Shown here one piece after another: positions 44,476-52,687 of a DNA stretch of 64,000 bases. The DNA lies in the NCBI GenBank assembly GCA_002691205.1, contig NZHD01000085.1, forward strand, positions 51,942 through 115,941, written 5' to 3'. The position numbers were made by a program, and so were the translations under genes. Each line of letters opens with the position of its first letter. The stretch's first letter is position 1. Under the pieces are notes generated by a model. That model saw nothing but the letters and a program-made list of their open reading frames with translations, searched no databases and was not told the DNA's origin. The DNA comes from Deltaproteobacteria bacterium (GTDB taxonomy: Bacteria > Myxococcota_A > UBA9160 > UBA4427).

Positions 44476-44651
44476 CTGATCTCCGCGACGCCACACGTGC
44501 TAGCCGAGTGGGTCACGCTTGCGCTAAGGCTTGTGGGGCAAAGCCATTGTTTTGCCCTCCGCTGGATGTTAGCGGCGTCGGCCAAGCAATGCCTGAGTAA
44601 GGTCGAAACCTCGCACTGACGAAACCCAATTTAAGGGGAACAGGAATCAAT

Positions 44652-45611
44652 ATGGCCAAACGAGCTCTGAAAATGGCTTTCGTGATGGACCCGGTGGAGT
44701 CAGAGGACTTTCGGGCCTCGACCACGATCATTCTGATGGTCGAGGCTCAGCGACGCGGCCACGAGGTTCTCTACGTCAATCCGGCTGATTTGGAAGTGGT
44801 GGCGGGTCAAGTGGCCGCCCGCGTGACACCCATCACGGCCTTGGATCGGAGTGAAGGAAAGGTGACGCGAGGGGCCTCTCGAAGGGTCTTTTTTGACGAA
44901 GAGGTGGATATCGCGCTTCAAAGGGTGGATCCACCCGTGGATGCAGCGTACGTCACGGCCACTCAAATTTTGGGCATTTGCCGTAAGACACGGGTTTTCA
45001 ATCGTCCCTCCAGTGTCTTGGCTTACAACGAGAAGCTCTTCGCTCTGCATTTTGCCGAGTTCATGCCGGAGACTTCCGTGACGCGTGAAATCGCTGAATT
45101 GGAGAAAATTCTCGATGCCTTAGGGGGTGAGATGATCATCAAGCCATTGGATGGGAAAGGGGGAGAGGGCATCTTTCATTTGTCACGGGGTGACCGGAAT
45201 TTGAGCTCGATCCTCGAGCAGGCCACCGACTTTGGCCAGCGACCGGTGATGGCCCAGGGTTATCTCCCCGGGGTTCGGGATGGGGATAAACGAATTTTAC
45301 TGTTGGACGGGGAACCCATTGGAGCGGTTTTGCGGGTTCCGAGCAAAGGTCAAGTCCGTGCGAATTTTCATGCCGGTGGGCGAGCTCAGAGGGCGGTTCT
45401 CGATGAGCGAGATCATCAAATCATTGAGAGAATTGCCCCGTCGCTTAAATCAGAGGGGCTATTTTTCGTGGGCATCGATGTGATCGGCGGATGCTTGACG
45501 GAGATCAACGTCACGAGTCCCATGGGTCTTCAGGAAATCAATGAACTGGATGGACTCTGCCTTCAAGAAACGGTTCTGGACGGATTAGAGAGGCAACTGA
45601 ACGAGGTCTGA
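44652..45611 (+). CDS. gshB: Glutathione synthetase
   Basis: Joins gamma-glutamylcysteine and glycine. 319 residues. N-terminal MAFVMDPVESEDFRASTTI is diagnostic of GshB; ATP-grasp motifs EMIIKPLDGKGGEGIF, MAQGYLPGVRDGDKRILLLDG, RVPSKGQVRANFHAGG and TEINVTSPMGLQEI are complete. ATG at 44652 after AAGGGG. The presence of a GST-like gene at 51090 fits a glutathione-using cell. Confidence 0.95.
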   Translation: MAKRALKMAFVMDPVESEDFRASTTIILMVEAQRRGHEVLYVNPADLEVVAGQVAARVTPITALDRSEGKVTRGASRRVFFDEEVDIALQRVDPPVDAAYVTATQILGICRKTRVFNRPSSVLAYNEKLFALHFAEFMPETSVTREIAELEKILDALGGEMIIKPLDGKGGEGIFHLSRGDRNLSSILEQATDFGQRPVMAQGYLPGVRDGDKRILLLDGEPIGAVLRVPSKGQVRANFHAGGRAQRAVLDERDHQIIERIAPSLKSEGLFFVGIDVIGGCLTEINVTSPMGLQEINELDGLCLQETVLDGLERQLNEV

Positions 45612-45612
45612 G

Positions 45613-45630
45613 CCGGTCTCGTGAGATCGG
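45613..45630 (+). other. Hairpin between gshB and the NtrC-type regulator
   Basis: CCGGTCT/AGATCGG with CGTG loop, directly after the gshB stop and 40 bp before the next ATG. No T-run; may be an attenuating structure or a processing site. Confidence 0.35.
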
Positions 45631-45669
45631 ACACTCCGGTGTGTTCTAGATCGGCTAGGTTGGCGTTGT

Positions 45670-47157
45670 ATGAGTAAAGAGCAATCTTCCCCAAAAGCAG
45701 AGTCTGGCGCGAGGCTTGGCGTCTTGGTCGTCGACGACGAGGAGGCCATTACCGAATCCTTGGCCCTGACGTTGGGTTCAGAATATCCGGTGTATACCGC
45801 CCAAAGCGGCGTTGAGGGCCTGGAAATTCTAGACCGAGAGGAAGTGGCTCTCATTATCTGCGATCAGGTGATGCCTGGGATGACCGGGGTCGAATTTTTC
45901 GAGAAGGTGGTGGAGCGATATCCTCGAATTGTCCGGATCATGCTCACGGGATATGCCGATATGCAATCCCTGGTGAGGGCAGTGAACTCGGGACAGATCT
46001 ATCGCTATATCGCCAAACCCTGGGAGCCCGACGATCTCAGAATAGATGTGCGCCGAGCCATGGAGACCTACCGGCTGATGGGAGAAAACGTCCGTTTGGC
46101 GGCCGATTTGGCTGAAGCCAATGAGCGCTTACGAGCGGAGAATCTCTTTTTGCGAGACGAAGTGAAGAACCAATACGCCTTTTCAGAGATCATCGGAAAT
46201 AGCCCTGCGATGCAGCGCGTTTTTCAGCTGATGAGCAAGGTGGCCGAGACCGACGCCACTGTTTTGATTACGGGTGAAACGGGGACGGGGAAAGATCTGG
46301 TGGCTCGAGCCATCCACTATGCGGGAGCTCGCAAGCGTGCGCGTTTTGTCGCTCAGAATTGCGCCGCCCTGCCGGACACGTTGCTGGAGAGCGAGTTGTT
46401 TGGTCACCTTCGGGGCGCCTTCACCGGTGCGAATAGCGACAAAAAGGGACTTTTTCAGACTGCGGATGGAGGAAGTATCTTTCTTGACGAGATTGGGGAG
46501 ACCGAGGCCAGTATGCAAACTCGTCTTCTGCGTGTTCTCCAGGACGGCGAGGTGCGGTCGCTTGGATCTTCTGAGAATCGAAATGTGGACGTACGCGTTT
46601 TGGCGGCGACCAATCGGAATCTGGCGGACGACGTCAAGGAAGGTCGATTCCGCGAAGATCTTTATTACCGATTGCGGGTGGTTGAGGTGGCTTTGCCACC
46701 GTTGCGTGAGCGACGAGAAGATATTCCCGAGCTGGCTCATCACTTCCTGGAGGGTGCCAATCTTCGTATGAGGCGTGAATTAGAGGGCTTCACGCAATCG
46801 GCGATGGCGGTTTTAGTCGCGTATACGTGGCCAGGAAACGTGAGAGAGTTGGCCAATGAGATCGAACGTGTGGTGGCTCTCGCCGGGGATGAGAGTCGAG
46901 TGACAGTGGAGATGCTCTCAGACTGGGTTCAGGGTGCGGCGGAGACGGCCGAGCTTGAGCTCGCTGATGCAGGACCGATTTCAGATTGGGACCTCAATCG
47001 TTCGGTGGATCGACTGAAGCGAAGGCTGATTGTTGAGTCCGTTCGGGAGGTGGGGAGCAAGACCGGGGCCGCCGACCGGCTTGGAATCCCGAGACAGTCT
47101 TTGCAGAAAATGATGAAACGTCTCCAGATCAGTGACGAAGAGGTCGGCACGGGCTGA
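45670..47157 (+). CDS. Sigma-54-dependent response regulator, NtrC family
   Basis: 495 residues. Receiver domain with VVDDEE (acidic pocket) and Asp65 in LIICDQVMPGMTG, Lys in YIAKPW. The receiver with the RxVRRAMET helix resembles HupR/HoxA-type regulators. AAA+ domain with Walker A GETGTGKD, the sigma-54 contact loop GAFTGA, and FLDEIGE. A C-terminal Fis helix-turn-helix ends SVREVGSKTGAADRLGIPRQSLQKMMKRL. Activates sigma-54 promoters; one such promoter is at 12971 in this window. Followed by ogt after 20-32 bp. Confidence 0.93.
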   Translation: MSKEQSSPKAESGARLGVLVVDDEEAITESLALTLGSEYPVYTAQSGVEGLEILDREEVALIICDQVMPGMTGVEFFEKVVERYPRIVRIMLTGYADMQSLVRAVNSGQIYRYIAKPWEPDDLRIDVRRAMETYRLMGENVRLAADLAEANERLRAENLFLRDEVKNQYAFSEIIGNSPAMQRVFQLMSKVAETDATVLITGETGTGKDLVARAIHYAGARKRARFVAQNCAALPDTLLESELFGHLRGAFTGANSDKKGLFQTADGGSIFLDEIGETEASMQTRLLRVLQDGEVRSLGSSENRNVDVRVLAATNRNLADDVKEGRFREDLYYRLRVVEVALPPLRERREDIPELAHHFLEGANLRMRRELEGFTQSAMAVLVAYTWPGNVRELANEIERVVALAGDESRVTVEMLSDWVQGAAETAELELADAGPISDWDLNRSVDRLKRRLIVESVREVGSKTGAADRLGIPRQSLQKMMKRLQISDEEVGTG

Positions 47158-47189
47158 TCACCGTGGTATGCTGAGCCGTGGGGGTAGGG

Positions 47190-47711
47190 ATGGTATACAC
47201 GGCACGCTTTGATTCGCCCATCGGCGAATTAACCGTAGCATCGACCGAAGCAGGCGTAGCTTATCTCGGTCTGCCGTGCGCGAACGGCCGAGGATTTGCC
47301 GGTTGGCATCGCCGCCATGCAGCCACCGAAAAGATAGACGATGGTTTCGAGCGAAATTGTGAGGCGATCAGTCAAGTCATTGAGTTTTTAGAGGGCAAGC
47401 GTCAGGCTTTTGAACTTAAGCTTGATTTGAGAGCCACAGCCTTTCAACTCGATGTCTACCGTGTATTGGGCGAGATCCCCTATGGCGAAGCTATTTCGTA
47501 CACTGAAGTCGCTCGTCGGTTGGGCCGACCTTCAGCCGTCCGTGCGGTGGGGGCCGCGAACGGCTCAAACCCTCTTCCTTTGATTGTTCCCTGCCATCGC
47601 GTGGTGGCGGCCGGCGGGCAATTGCATGGATACGCGGGGGGAGTGAGCTTGAAGGCGCGACTCCTCGCTATGGAGAGCGCCGCGCGGCCCGCAGTGGGGC
47701 AACTCTTTTAG
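47190..47711 (+). CDS. ogt: Methylated-DNA-protein-cysteine S-methyltransferase
   Basis: Removes O6-alkyl groups from guanine by suicide transfer to Cys135 in LIVPCHRVVAAGG. 173 residues: the N-terminal domain is short, the C-terminal ATL domain has AFQLDVYRVLGEIPYGEAISYTEVARRLG and GAANGSNPLPL. GTG at 47178 is an alternative start. It follows the NtrC-type gene closely and may share its transcript. Confidence 0.92.
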   Translation: MVYTARFDSPIGELTVASTEAGVAYLGLPCANGRGFAGWHRRHAATEKIDDGFERNCEAISQVIEFLEGKRQAFELKLDLRATAFQLDVYRVLGEIPYGEAISYTEVARRLGRPSAVRAVGAANGSNPLPLIVPCHRVVAAGGQLHGYAGGVSLKARLLAMESAARPAVGQLF

Positions 47712-47756
47712 AGGAACGTCTAAGAGACCTGTCTTGACCGGCTACGCGTCCAACGT

Positions 47757-49037
47757 TCAGACGCTCTTCAGAGCCTGGTCGATATCTCCGATGAGATCCT
47801 CTTCAGATTCGATCCCGCAGGCGAGACGAACCAGGGAATCTGTGATTCCCCAGGCTTGCCTTTGCTCGGGTGAATAGTCCCAGAATGACATGGTGACGGG
47901 GAGTTCGATCAAACTTTCGACTCCGCCTAGACTCGGCGCTTGATATGGGATTCGCGTCGAATCGATAAATCGGATAGCTCCTTCCAGATTTGTATCGATC
48001 TCGAAAGTGACGACTCCTCCGTATCCGCTCATGGATCGCTTTGCGATGGCATGATCGGGATGACTCTCTAGTCCGGGATACCAGACTCGCCGAATTTTAG
48101 GATGCTCCTCAAGAAATCGAGACATGGCGTTTCCGTTCGCATTATGTCTCTCCATACGGATCGAAAGAGTTTTGAGCCCTCTCAACAATAGCCATGCCCC
48201 ATGGCTATCGATAATGCCTCCGAGAACGCCGAGCGCTTTTCGAATCGGTTCAATGGCTTCACGCGAGCCAGTGACGGTGCCCGCGAGAAGGTCATTGTGT
48301 CCGGCTAGATACTTCGTTGCACTGTGAATTACAAGATCGGCTCCTTCTTCGATCGTGCGATGATTCACAGGAGTCGCGAAGGTAGAATCCATGATGAGTT
48401 TGACATTATGTGCCCGCGCGAGTTCAGAAAAAGCCGTTACATCAGTGACCCGGAGGTAGGGATTAGTGGGCGACTCTGTAAAGAAGAGCACCGTATTTTT
48501 TTTGATCGCGGCTTCGAAGGCATCTAGATTGCTGGGTTCGATAATGCTGACCTCGACGCCCATGCGACTCAGATATTCATCAATAAACTGTCTCGTGCGG
48601 CGATAGCAATCGCTCGTCACGATCATATGGCTGCCGCTGGGCAGCATGGCGAGAAACGTGGTGGTGGCCGCACACATCCCGGATGCGAAGAGGATGCTCT
48701 CCTCTCCCCGTTCAAGTTCAGAAAGTTTGCGCTCCACGGCGCGCCATGTTGGATTTCCGTAGCGCCCGTACTCTTCGCGGTCGGTTTTTCCTTCCTGGTA
48801 GTCAATGACTTCCTGGGAGTTTTGGAACCAGAAGGTCGAAGTCTGATAGATAGGTGTTGTAATTGCGTTCGCCTCTTGCTGACGCAGTTCACCGCCGTGG
48901 ACCGAACTTGTGGCCGGTCCTCGTTTGGAAGGCTCGTATGCCATTTTGAAATCCATTTTCCGAATCGGACGAGTCGGCCCAGGCCGCTTATCGCTGTCTG
49001 GTCTCGGCTCGGCTATGGCACTTAGCGGTTCGGGCAT
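47757..49037 (-). CDS. Cystathionine gamma-synthase-like PLP enzyme
   Basis: 426 residues of the Cys/Met-metabolism PLP family. PLP-binding Lys242 in VIHSATKYLAGHNDLLAG, with SGMCAATT, DSTFATPVNHR and SLGGVESLIELP. The HNDLLAG and GGIIDSHGAWLLLRGLKTL segments resemble plant cystathionine gamma-synthase more than E. coli MetB. An N-terminal extension of about 45 residues precedes the conserved VHGGE. Start at 49037 has GAGGGG at good spacing; an ATG at 48956 could also serve. Makes cystathionine, or O-acylhomoserine sulfhydrylation; both fit. Confidence 0.88.
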   Translation of the reverse strand: MPEPLSAIAEPRPDSDKRPGPTRPIRKMDFKMAYEPSKRGPATSSVHGGELRQQEANAITTPIYQTSTFWFQNSQEVIDYQEGKTDREEYGRYGNPTWRAVERKLSELERGEESILFASGMCAATTTFLAMLPSGSHMIVTSDCYRRTRQFIDEYLSRMGVEVSIIEPSNLDAFEAAIKKNTVLFFTESPTNPYLRVTDVTAFSELARAHNVKLIMDSTFATPVNHRTIEEGADLVIHSATKYLAGHNDLLAGTVTGSREAIEPIRKALGVLGGIIDSHGAWLLLRGLKTLSIRMERHNANGNAMSRFLEEHPKIRRVWYPGLESHPDHAIAKRSMSGYGGVVTFEIDTNLEGAIRFIDSTRIPYQAPSLGGVESLIELPVTMSFWDYSPEQRQAWGITDSLVRLACGIESEEDLIGDIDQALKSV

Positions 49038-49218
49038 CGTCGCCCCTCGATGGGGGGTCCATGGGCCCGCAAGTGCCTGAAATCGTCCCTATTTGATGAA
49101 CCCGTAAGAAGAAATCATAGCTTGAATCGAGCCAAACGTCGCGATCTATTCAAGAGAGCTAGATTCTGAGAGGAAAATGCGGTGTTTTCTGTTTTTTAGT
49201 CTTCACAAGGAGTGAGCG

Positions 49219-49977
49219 GTGCGCGAGGGGTCCGGTGGCGAGGGATTCATACAGTTCCTTCCCCCCGAGTTTGCGGCGCAGTTGCAGCGAACGGGGGGGT
49301 TTCCTGATCTGGCGAAAACGAGTCCGGAAGGTCTTCTTGCCTACGGAGGGGACCTGTCGGGCGAGCGGCTTTTGTCCGCTTACGCTCAGGGGATTTTCCC
49401 TTGGTACGAGGTGCCTCCCATACTTTGGTATTCGCCAGACCCCCGTGCGTGGCTTCTTTTGGGTGATCTTCGTGTGAATCGCAGCCTCGCTAAAACCTTG
49501 CGCCGTGGTCGATATGAAGTTCGATTCGACACTGATTTTCGAAGGGTAATCGAAGCCTGCGCCTCAGTCCCCAGGCCTGGACAATCGGGAACTTGGATTG
49601 GTCCAGATATGATTGAAGCGTACTGTGAGCTTCATAGGTTGGGCTTTGCGCACAGCGTGGAAAGTTGGTTCGAAGACCAATTAGTCGGGGGGATTTATGG
49701 GATATCACTGGGCGGCGCCTTCTTTGGGGAGTCCATGTTCTCGCTGCGGCCCGATGCTTCAAAGGTGGCTTTTGTTTCTCTCGTGAGGCGCATTGAATCG
49801 TGGGGCTTTCATTTTCTGGACTGCCAGCAGTACACAGAACATACGGCCAGCTTGGGCGCGGTGGTTGTTTCGCGAGATGAATTTATGCTGGGCTTGTCTA
49901 GAGCCCTTGAGAAGCCAACTCGGTGTGGAGTTTGGACGCAGGGTGAGAATTGGCGCTCTGTGAATCTAGGGAATTGA
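49219..49977 (+). CDS. aat: Leucyl/phenylalanyl-tRNA-protein transferase
   Basis: Adds Leu or Phe to N-termini of proteins for ClpAP degradation (N-degron pathway). 252 residues. FPDLAKTSPEGLLAYGGDLS, YAQGIFPWYE, WYSPDPRAWL, GQSGTWIGPDMIEAY, ESWFEDQLVGGIYGISLGGAFFGESMFS and FLDCQQYTEH are all strong Aat motifs. GTG at 49219 after AAGGAG. Confidence 0.95.
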   Translation: MREGSGGEGFIQFLPPEFAAQLQRTGGFPDLAKTSPEGLLAYGGDLSGERLLSAYAQGIFPWYEVPPILWYSPDPRAWLLLGDLRVNRSLAKTLRRGRYEVRFDTDFRRVIEACASVPRPGQSGTWIGPDMIEAYCELHRLGFAHSVESWFEDQLVGGIYGISLGGAFFGESMFSLRPDASKVAFVSLVRRIESWGFHFLDCQQYTEHTASLGAVVVSRDEFMLGLSRALEKPTRCGVWTQGENWRSVNLGN

Positions 49978-50057
49978 ACTTGGCGGGTTTTAGGTGAAGG
50001 GCCGGGCCAAGAGGTTAAGCTCAGGCAGACGATGATCATCAGGGAGTTTTTATCACA

Positions 50058-50393
50058 GTGACAGAGGGCGAACAGAGCGAGGATGAAGCGTTTCGAAGTG
50101 AAATTGAAGCTGTCATCGAAGAGGATGACATTGAAGAAGTTCTTGGAGCGACTATCGAAATCGCACTAGGTTCTTCTGATCCAATCTGGGCCACCGAGTG
50201 TTTAATTCGACTTGCTCAGCATCCCGATACCGACGTACGAGGGAATGCCATGATTGGCTTTGCGCACTTAGCGGGGCGTTTCGAAGATTTTGAAAAAGAG
50301 AAAGCGCTTCCCGTTTTAGAGGCAGGACTTCAGGACCTTAAGCCGCACGTTCGCGAACAAGCGGAGGCTGCATTGGGGGAATTGAAGGACTAG
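50058..50393 (+). CDS. Small HEAT-repeat-like acidic protein
   Basis: 111 residues, very acidic N-terminus (EGEQSEDEAFRSEIEAVIEEDD), then two or three helical repeats (ATECLIRLAQHPDTDVRGNAMIGFAHLAG; VLEAGLQDLKPHVREQAEAALGELK) of HEAT type. Start GTG at 50058 after AGGGAG. Likely a protein-protein interaction module; partner unknown. Convergent with aroK. Confidence 0.65.
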   Translation: MTEGEQSEDEAFRSEIEAVIEEDDIEEVLGATIEIALGSSDPIWATECLIRLAQHPDTDVRGNAMIGFAHLAGRFEDFEKEKALPVLEAGLQDLKPHVREQAEAALGELKD

Positions 50394-50402
50394 TCGTTTG
50401 GA

Positions 50403-50984
50403 TCAATCGGATCGATTTCGTTTATAGAACCAGTGTAGAATTTCTTCGGCTAGCGTGCCTTTGTCCTGATCGTTGCAATCTAAGATGAGGTCAGCGGTTT
50501 CCTGATACCACGGAGCGCGCCGGTTCATGATCTCAAGAAAGGATTCCTGCTTGGATAGATCAGGGCGATTGGAGTCATCGGCAATCCGCGACAGTAGGTA
50601 CTCGGGGTCGCGCTCGAGGTAGACGACCAGGCTATGACGTTTCAGGGCGTCGACCTTTCGTCGACTGTAGATTTCTTGACCTGATGAGTTGAGGTCGACG
50701 ACGACGCCTCCCCCACAGTCGATTAAAGCTCCGCTCTTGAAAGCCGACACGCGTTGAACAACAGAAAACTCGGCCTCTCGGAAGCCGTCCCATCCGTGCT
50801 CGGCCACGATTTCAGGGATGGAGGCGGCTTCATTCTCGTAACGGATGAGTGCGTCGAGGCTGAAGAGCATGAAGTTGCGGTTCGTACGCGCCAAACGTTT
50901 TGCGACAGAGCTTTTGCCGCACCCCCGACCGCCTATGAGCGCCAGGTTGTAATGAAGTTCGGGATGATGGGTACGAGTAGACAC
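50403..50984 (-). CDS. aroK: Shikimate kinase
   Basis: 193 residues. P-loop LIGGRGCGKSSVAKRLA, substrate-binding DALIRYENEAASIPEIVAEHGWDGFREAE and CGGGVV, and the lid Arg in NRPDL, all typical. The fifth step of aromatic amino-acid synthesis. About 15-20 residues longer at the N-terminus than E. coli AroK. Some members of this group are fused regulators, but no other domain is present. Confidence 0.92.
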   Translation of the reverse strand: MSTRTHHPELHYNLALIGGRGCGKSSVAKRLARTNRNFMLFSLDALIRYENEAASIPEIVAEHGWDGFREAEFSVVQRVSAFKSGALIDCGGGVVVDLNSSGQEIYSRRKVDALKRHSLVVYLERDPEYLLSRIADDSNRPDLSKQESFLEIMNRRAPWYQETADLILDCNDQDKGTLAEEILHWFYKRNRSD

Positions 50985-51089
50985 TTCTGCGTTTCCTTTT
51001 GGTCTCAGCGGGGCTTATTCACAGCATACTCAATCGAGGCCGGTGTCGGGGTCTGGTCATGCAGAGATCGGCTGGATCGTGGGTCTCGT

Positions 51090-51872
51090 CTAAGGGCCGA
51101 GGTCCAGAGGAATTTCAAGCCATTCTTGATAGAGGGCTGTTCGATGTTCGAGCAGTCTCGGATCGAGAGCCGATCGGATGTCAGGGTCTTCACACAAGTA
51201 GCCAGCGCGGATCACATCTGGCATGGGGCAAATGGAGGGAGGAAGAGGGTCGATGATGGCTGCGAAAGCAGCCCAATAGAGGTCCAGTGCCGAGAGGCTC
51301 TCGCCCAAGAGGTAGCGGTGGCCGGCCTCGCGTTGTTTTTGAAACAGAAGACTGAATTTCTTAAGAATCTGAATAATCGGGCGAGAAGCCTCCTGTGCCT
51401 TTGTGGAATCATAGCCGTATCGCTGAGCCAAGTTGGCGACCATTTGATGTCCAGGATGCGTTTCGGGCAAAGCCATCATGGGCTGAAGAAGCATGAGACG
51501 CCGCTGCCAGCCCAGTCCATTTTCGTCAGCGAGCAATGCAATCCAATCAAACATCTCCTCTCGAGCCTCTGCGTTCTTGGGACACAGGGCTGGATGAGGT
51601 TCGAGACGTTCTGCAAGCTCAATGATGTCACGCCAGCCAGAGCGCGTCGTTTCCTGGTTGAAGACTGCTTGAGGCGCATTGCGCTCACCGGTCCAATCAA
51701 AGAGCGCTTCGTTTTCGCTTCCACCTTCTTGGATGACGCGGTCATGTGGAATTTTTTTGACGTGAAAGAGAGCCTTGGCCGCTTCACTCCAAGGTCCTGG
51801 GACAGAGACCGTGAGGACCAGTCGCAGGCCTGTCCGGCTTCGGGCTTCTTCGGGGGTTAGCCAACGCTTCAT
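51090..51872 (-). CDS. Glutathione S-transferase family protein
   Basis: 260 residues. An N-terminal thioredoxin-like part (LRLVLTVSVPGPWSEAAKALFHVKKIPHDRV, with P-x-x-x-x-A replacing a canonical catalytic S/C), an acidic GENEAL... region, PQAVF with the cis-Pro, and a helical C-terminal domain ending ALDLYWAAFAAI (the GST N-cap box). Could be a catalytically weak GST. Function and substrate unknown. Confidence 0.78.
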   Translation of the reverse strand: MKRWLTPEEARSRTGLRLVLTVSVPGPWSEAAKALFHVKKIPHDRVIQEGGSENEALFDWTGERNAPQAVFNQETTRSGWRDIIELAERLEPHPALCPKNAEAREEMFDWIALLADENGLGWQRRLMLLQPMMALPETHPGHQMVANLAQRYGYDSTKAQEASRPIIQILKKFSLLFQKQREAGHRYLLGESLSALDLYWAAFAAIIDPLPPSICPMPDVIRAGYLCEDPDIRSALDPRLLEHRTALYQEWLEIPLDLGP

Positions 51873-51896
51873 TTTTCTCTTCCAGGAGGCCTTATA

Positions 51897-52181
51897 TTAT
51901 TCAGACAGAATATCGACGGGATCACATTCAAGCCCATCCGCGATGAGTCTGAGTGTCGCATAGGGTATGCGGTCATTTTTTTCCTCGATGGACTGGAGCA
52001 GGTTCGGTGTGATGGTCTCGTTCAGACCTGTGGCAATGTAATGAGCTCGTTGTATCGCTTTCACGAGATCTCTCGGTGACCAGCTATGATCGTGACGCAT
52101 TCTGCGCACACTGAGCCCATCGGGTCGAACCAGCCGTTTTTCTTCATCTATTTCATTCATGGGTGAGACGGGGTACTCCAT
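51897..52181 (-). CDS. XRE-type helix-turn-helix regulator
   Basis: 94 residues. The frame is open far upstream but that part is the antisense of another gene. From ATG at 52181 the protein has a helix-turn-helix region: SWSPRDLVKAIQRAHYIATGLNETITPNLLQSIEEKNDRIPYATL, followed by RLIADGLECDPVDILSE, the ending of XRE regulators. Divergent from the gene at 52256, which it may control. GAGG is close to the ATG. Confidence 0.65.
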   Translation of the reverse strand: MEYPVSPMNEIDEEKRLVRPDGLSVRRMRHDHSWSPRDLVKAIQRAHYIATGLNETITPNLLQSIEEKNDRIPYATLRLIADGLECDPVDILSE

Positions 52182-52255
52182 GACCTCAGCAGGACAGAAG
52201 TGTAGACTTGATCTCGGGTGAAGGCAGGTACCAATGGCCATGGGGGAGAAAAAAC

Positions 52256-52687
52256 GTGAGCATGGGACTCTTTGAGCGAGCGGCTGAGTCGGAAGGCCGA
52301 ATTCTACAGGTGGAGCAGTTGATCGAGTCGGGCGTTGAGCCGATGCCGGATCGGGGAATCGGATATTTACTGACTTTTGATATTGGCCGTATTTTGGTTT
52401 TGCCTGATCGAGCGCGGGAAAGTCTGAAGTTCCGTCAAATCTCAAATTTGGAGGAAGTGGCCGAGATTCAAATGGTTTCACTGGGAGAAGAGGATCCGTG
52501 GTGGAAAGTGATGGGGCAGCTTCTGACTCGAGCATGGCCAGGGGGCCAAGGGGAGGGGGCGGTGTCCTCAGACGGGGAGCCGGAAGAAATTCGACTTCAG
52601 TTCAGGTCAGATACAGAAAATCCTAAGATGATTTTTCTCAGGTATGTCTCGAATCGAGTCCATGTCGGGGAGGCGGTGGGCTCATGA
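52256..52687 (+). CDS. Hypothetical protein coupled to the amidase gene
   Basis: 143 residues, no motif recognised. Soluble, with RGIGYLLTFDIGRILVLPDRA and ENPKMIFLRYVSNRV as likely strands. GTG at 52256 follows GGGAG by eight bases; ATG at 52262 is also possible. ATGA overlap with the amidase gene means translational coupling. Confidence 0.62.
   Translation: MSMGLFERAAESEGRILQVEQLIESGVEPMPDRGIGYLLTFDIGRILVLPDRARESLKFRQISNLEEVAEIQMVSLGEEDPWWKVMGQLLTRAWPGGQGEGAVSSDGEPEEIRLQFRSDTENPKMIFLRYVSNRVHVGEAVGS

Noticed and set aside
48956..49037. Possible SAM riboswitch upstream of the cystathionine gamma-synthase gene
   Set aside because: No SAM-I/II/III core motif could be found in the 181-bp leader.
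50754..51860. A 368-codon open frame on the plus strand
   Set aside because: It runs antisense across aroK and the GST gene, which have clear family motifs. The translated product has no recognisable domain.
52182..52535. Upstream extension of the XRE regulator frame
   Set aside because: This part is antisense to the 52256 gene and rich in Pro/Ser/Arg; the regulator makes sense only from 52181.
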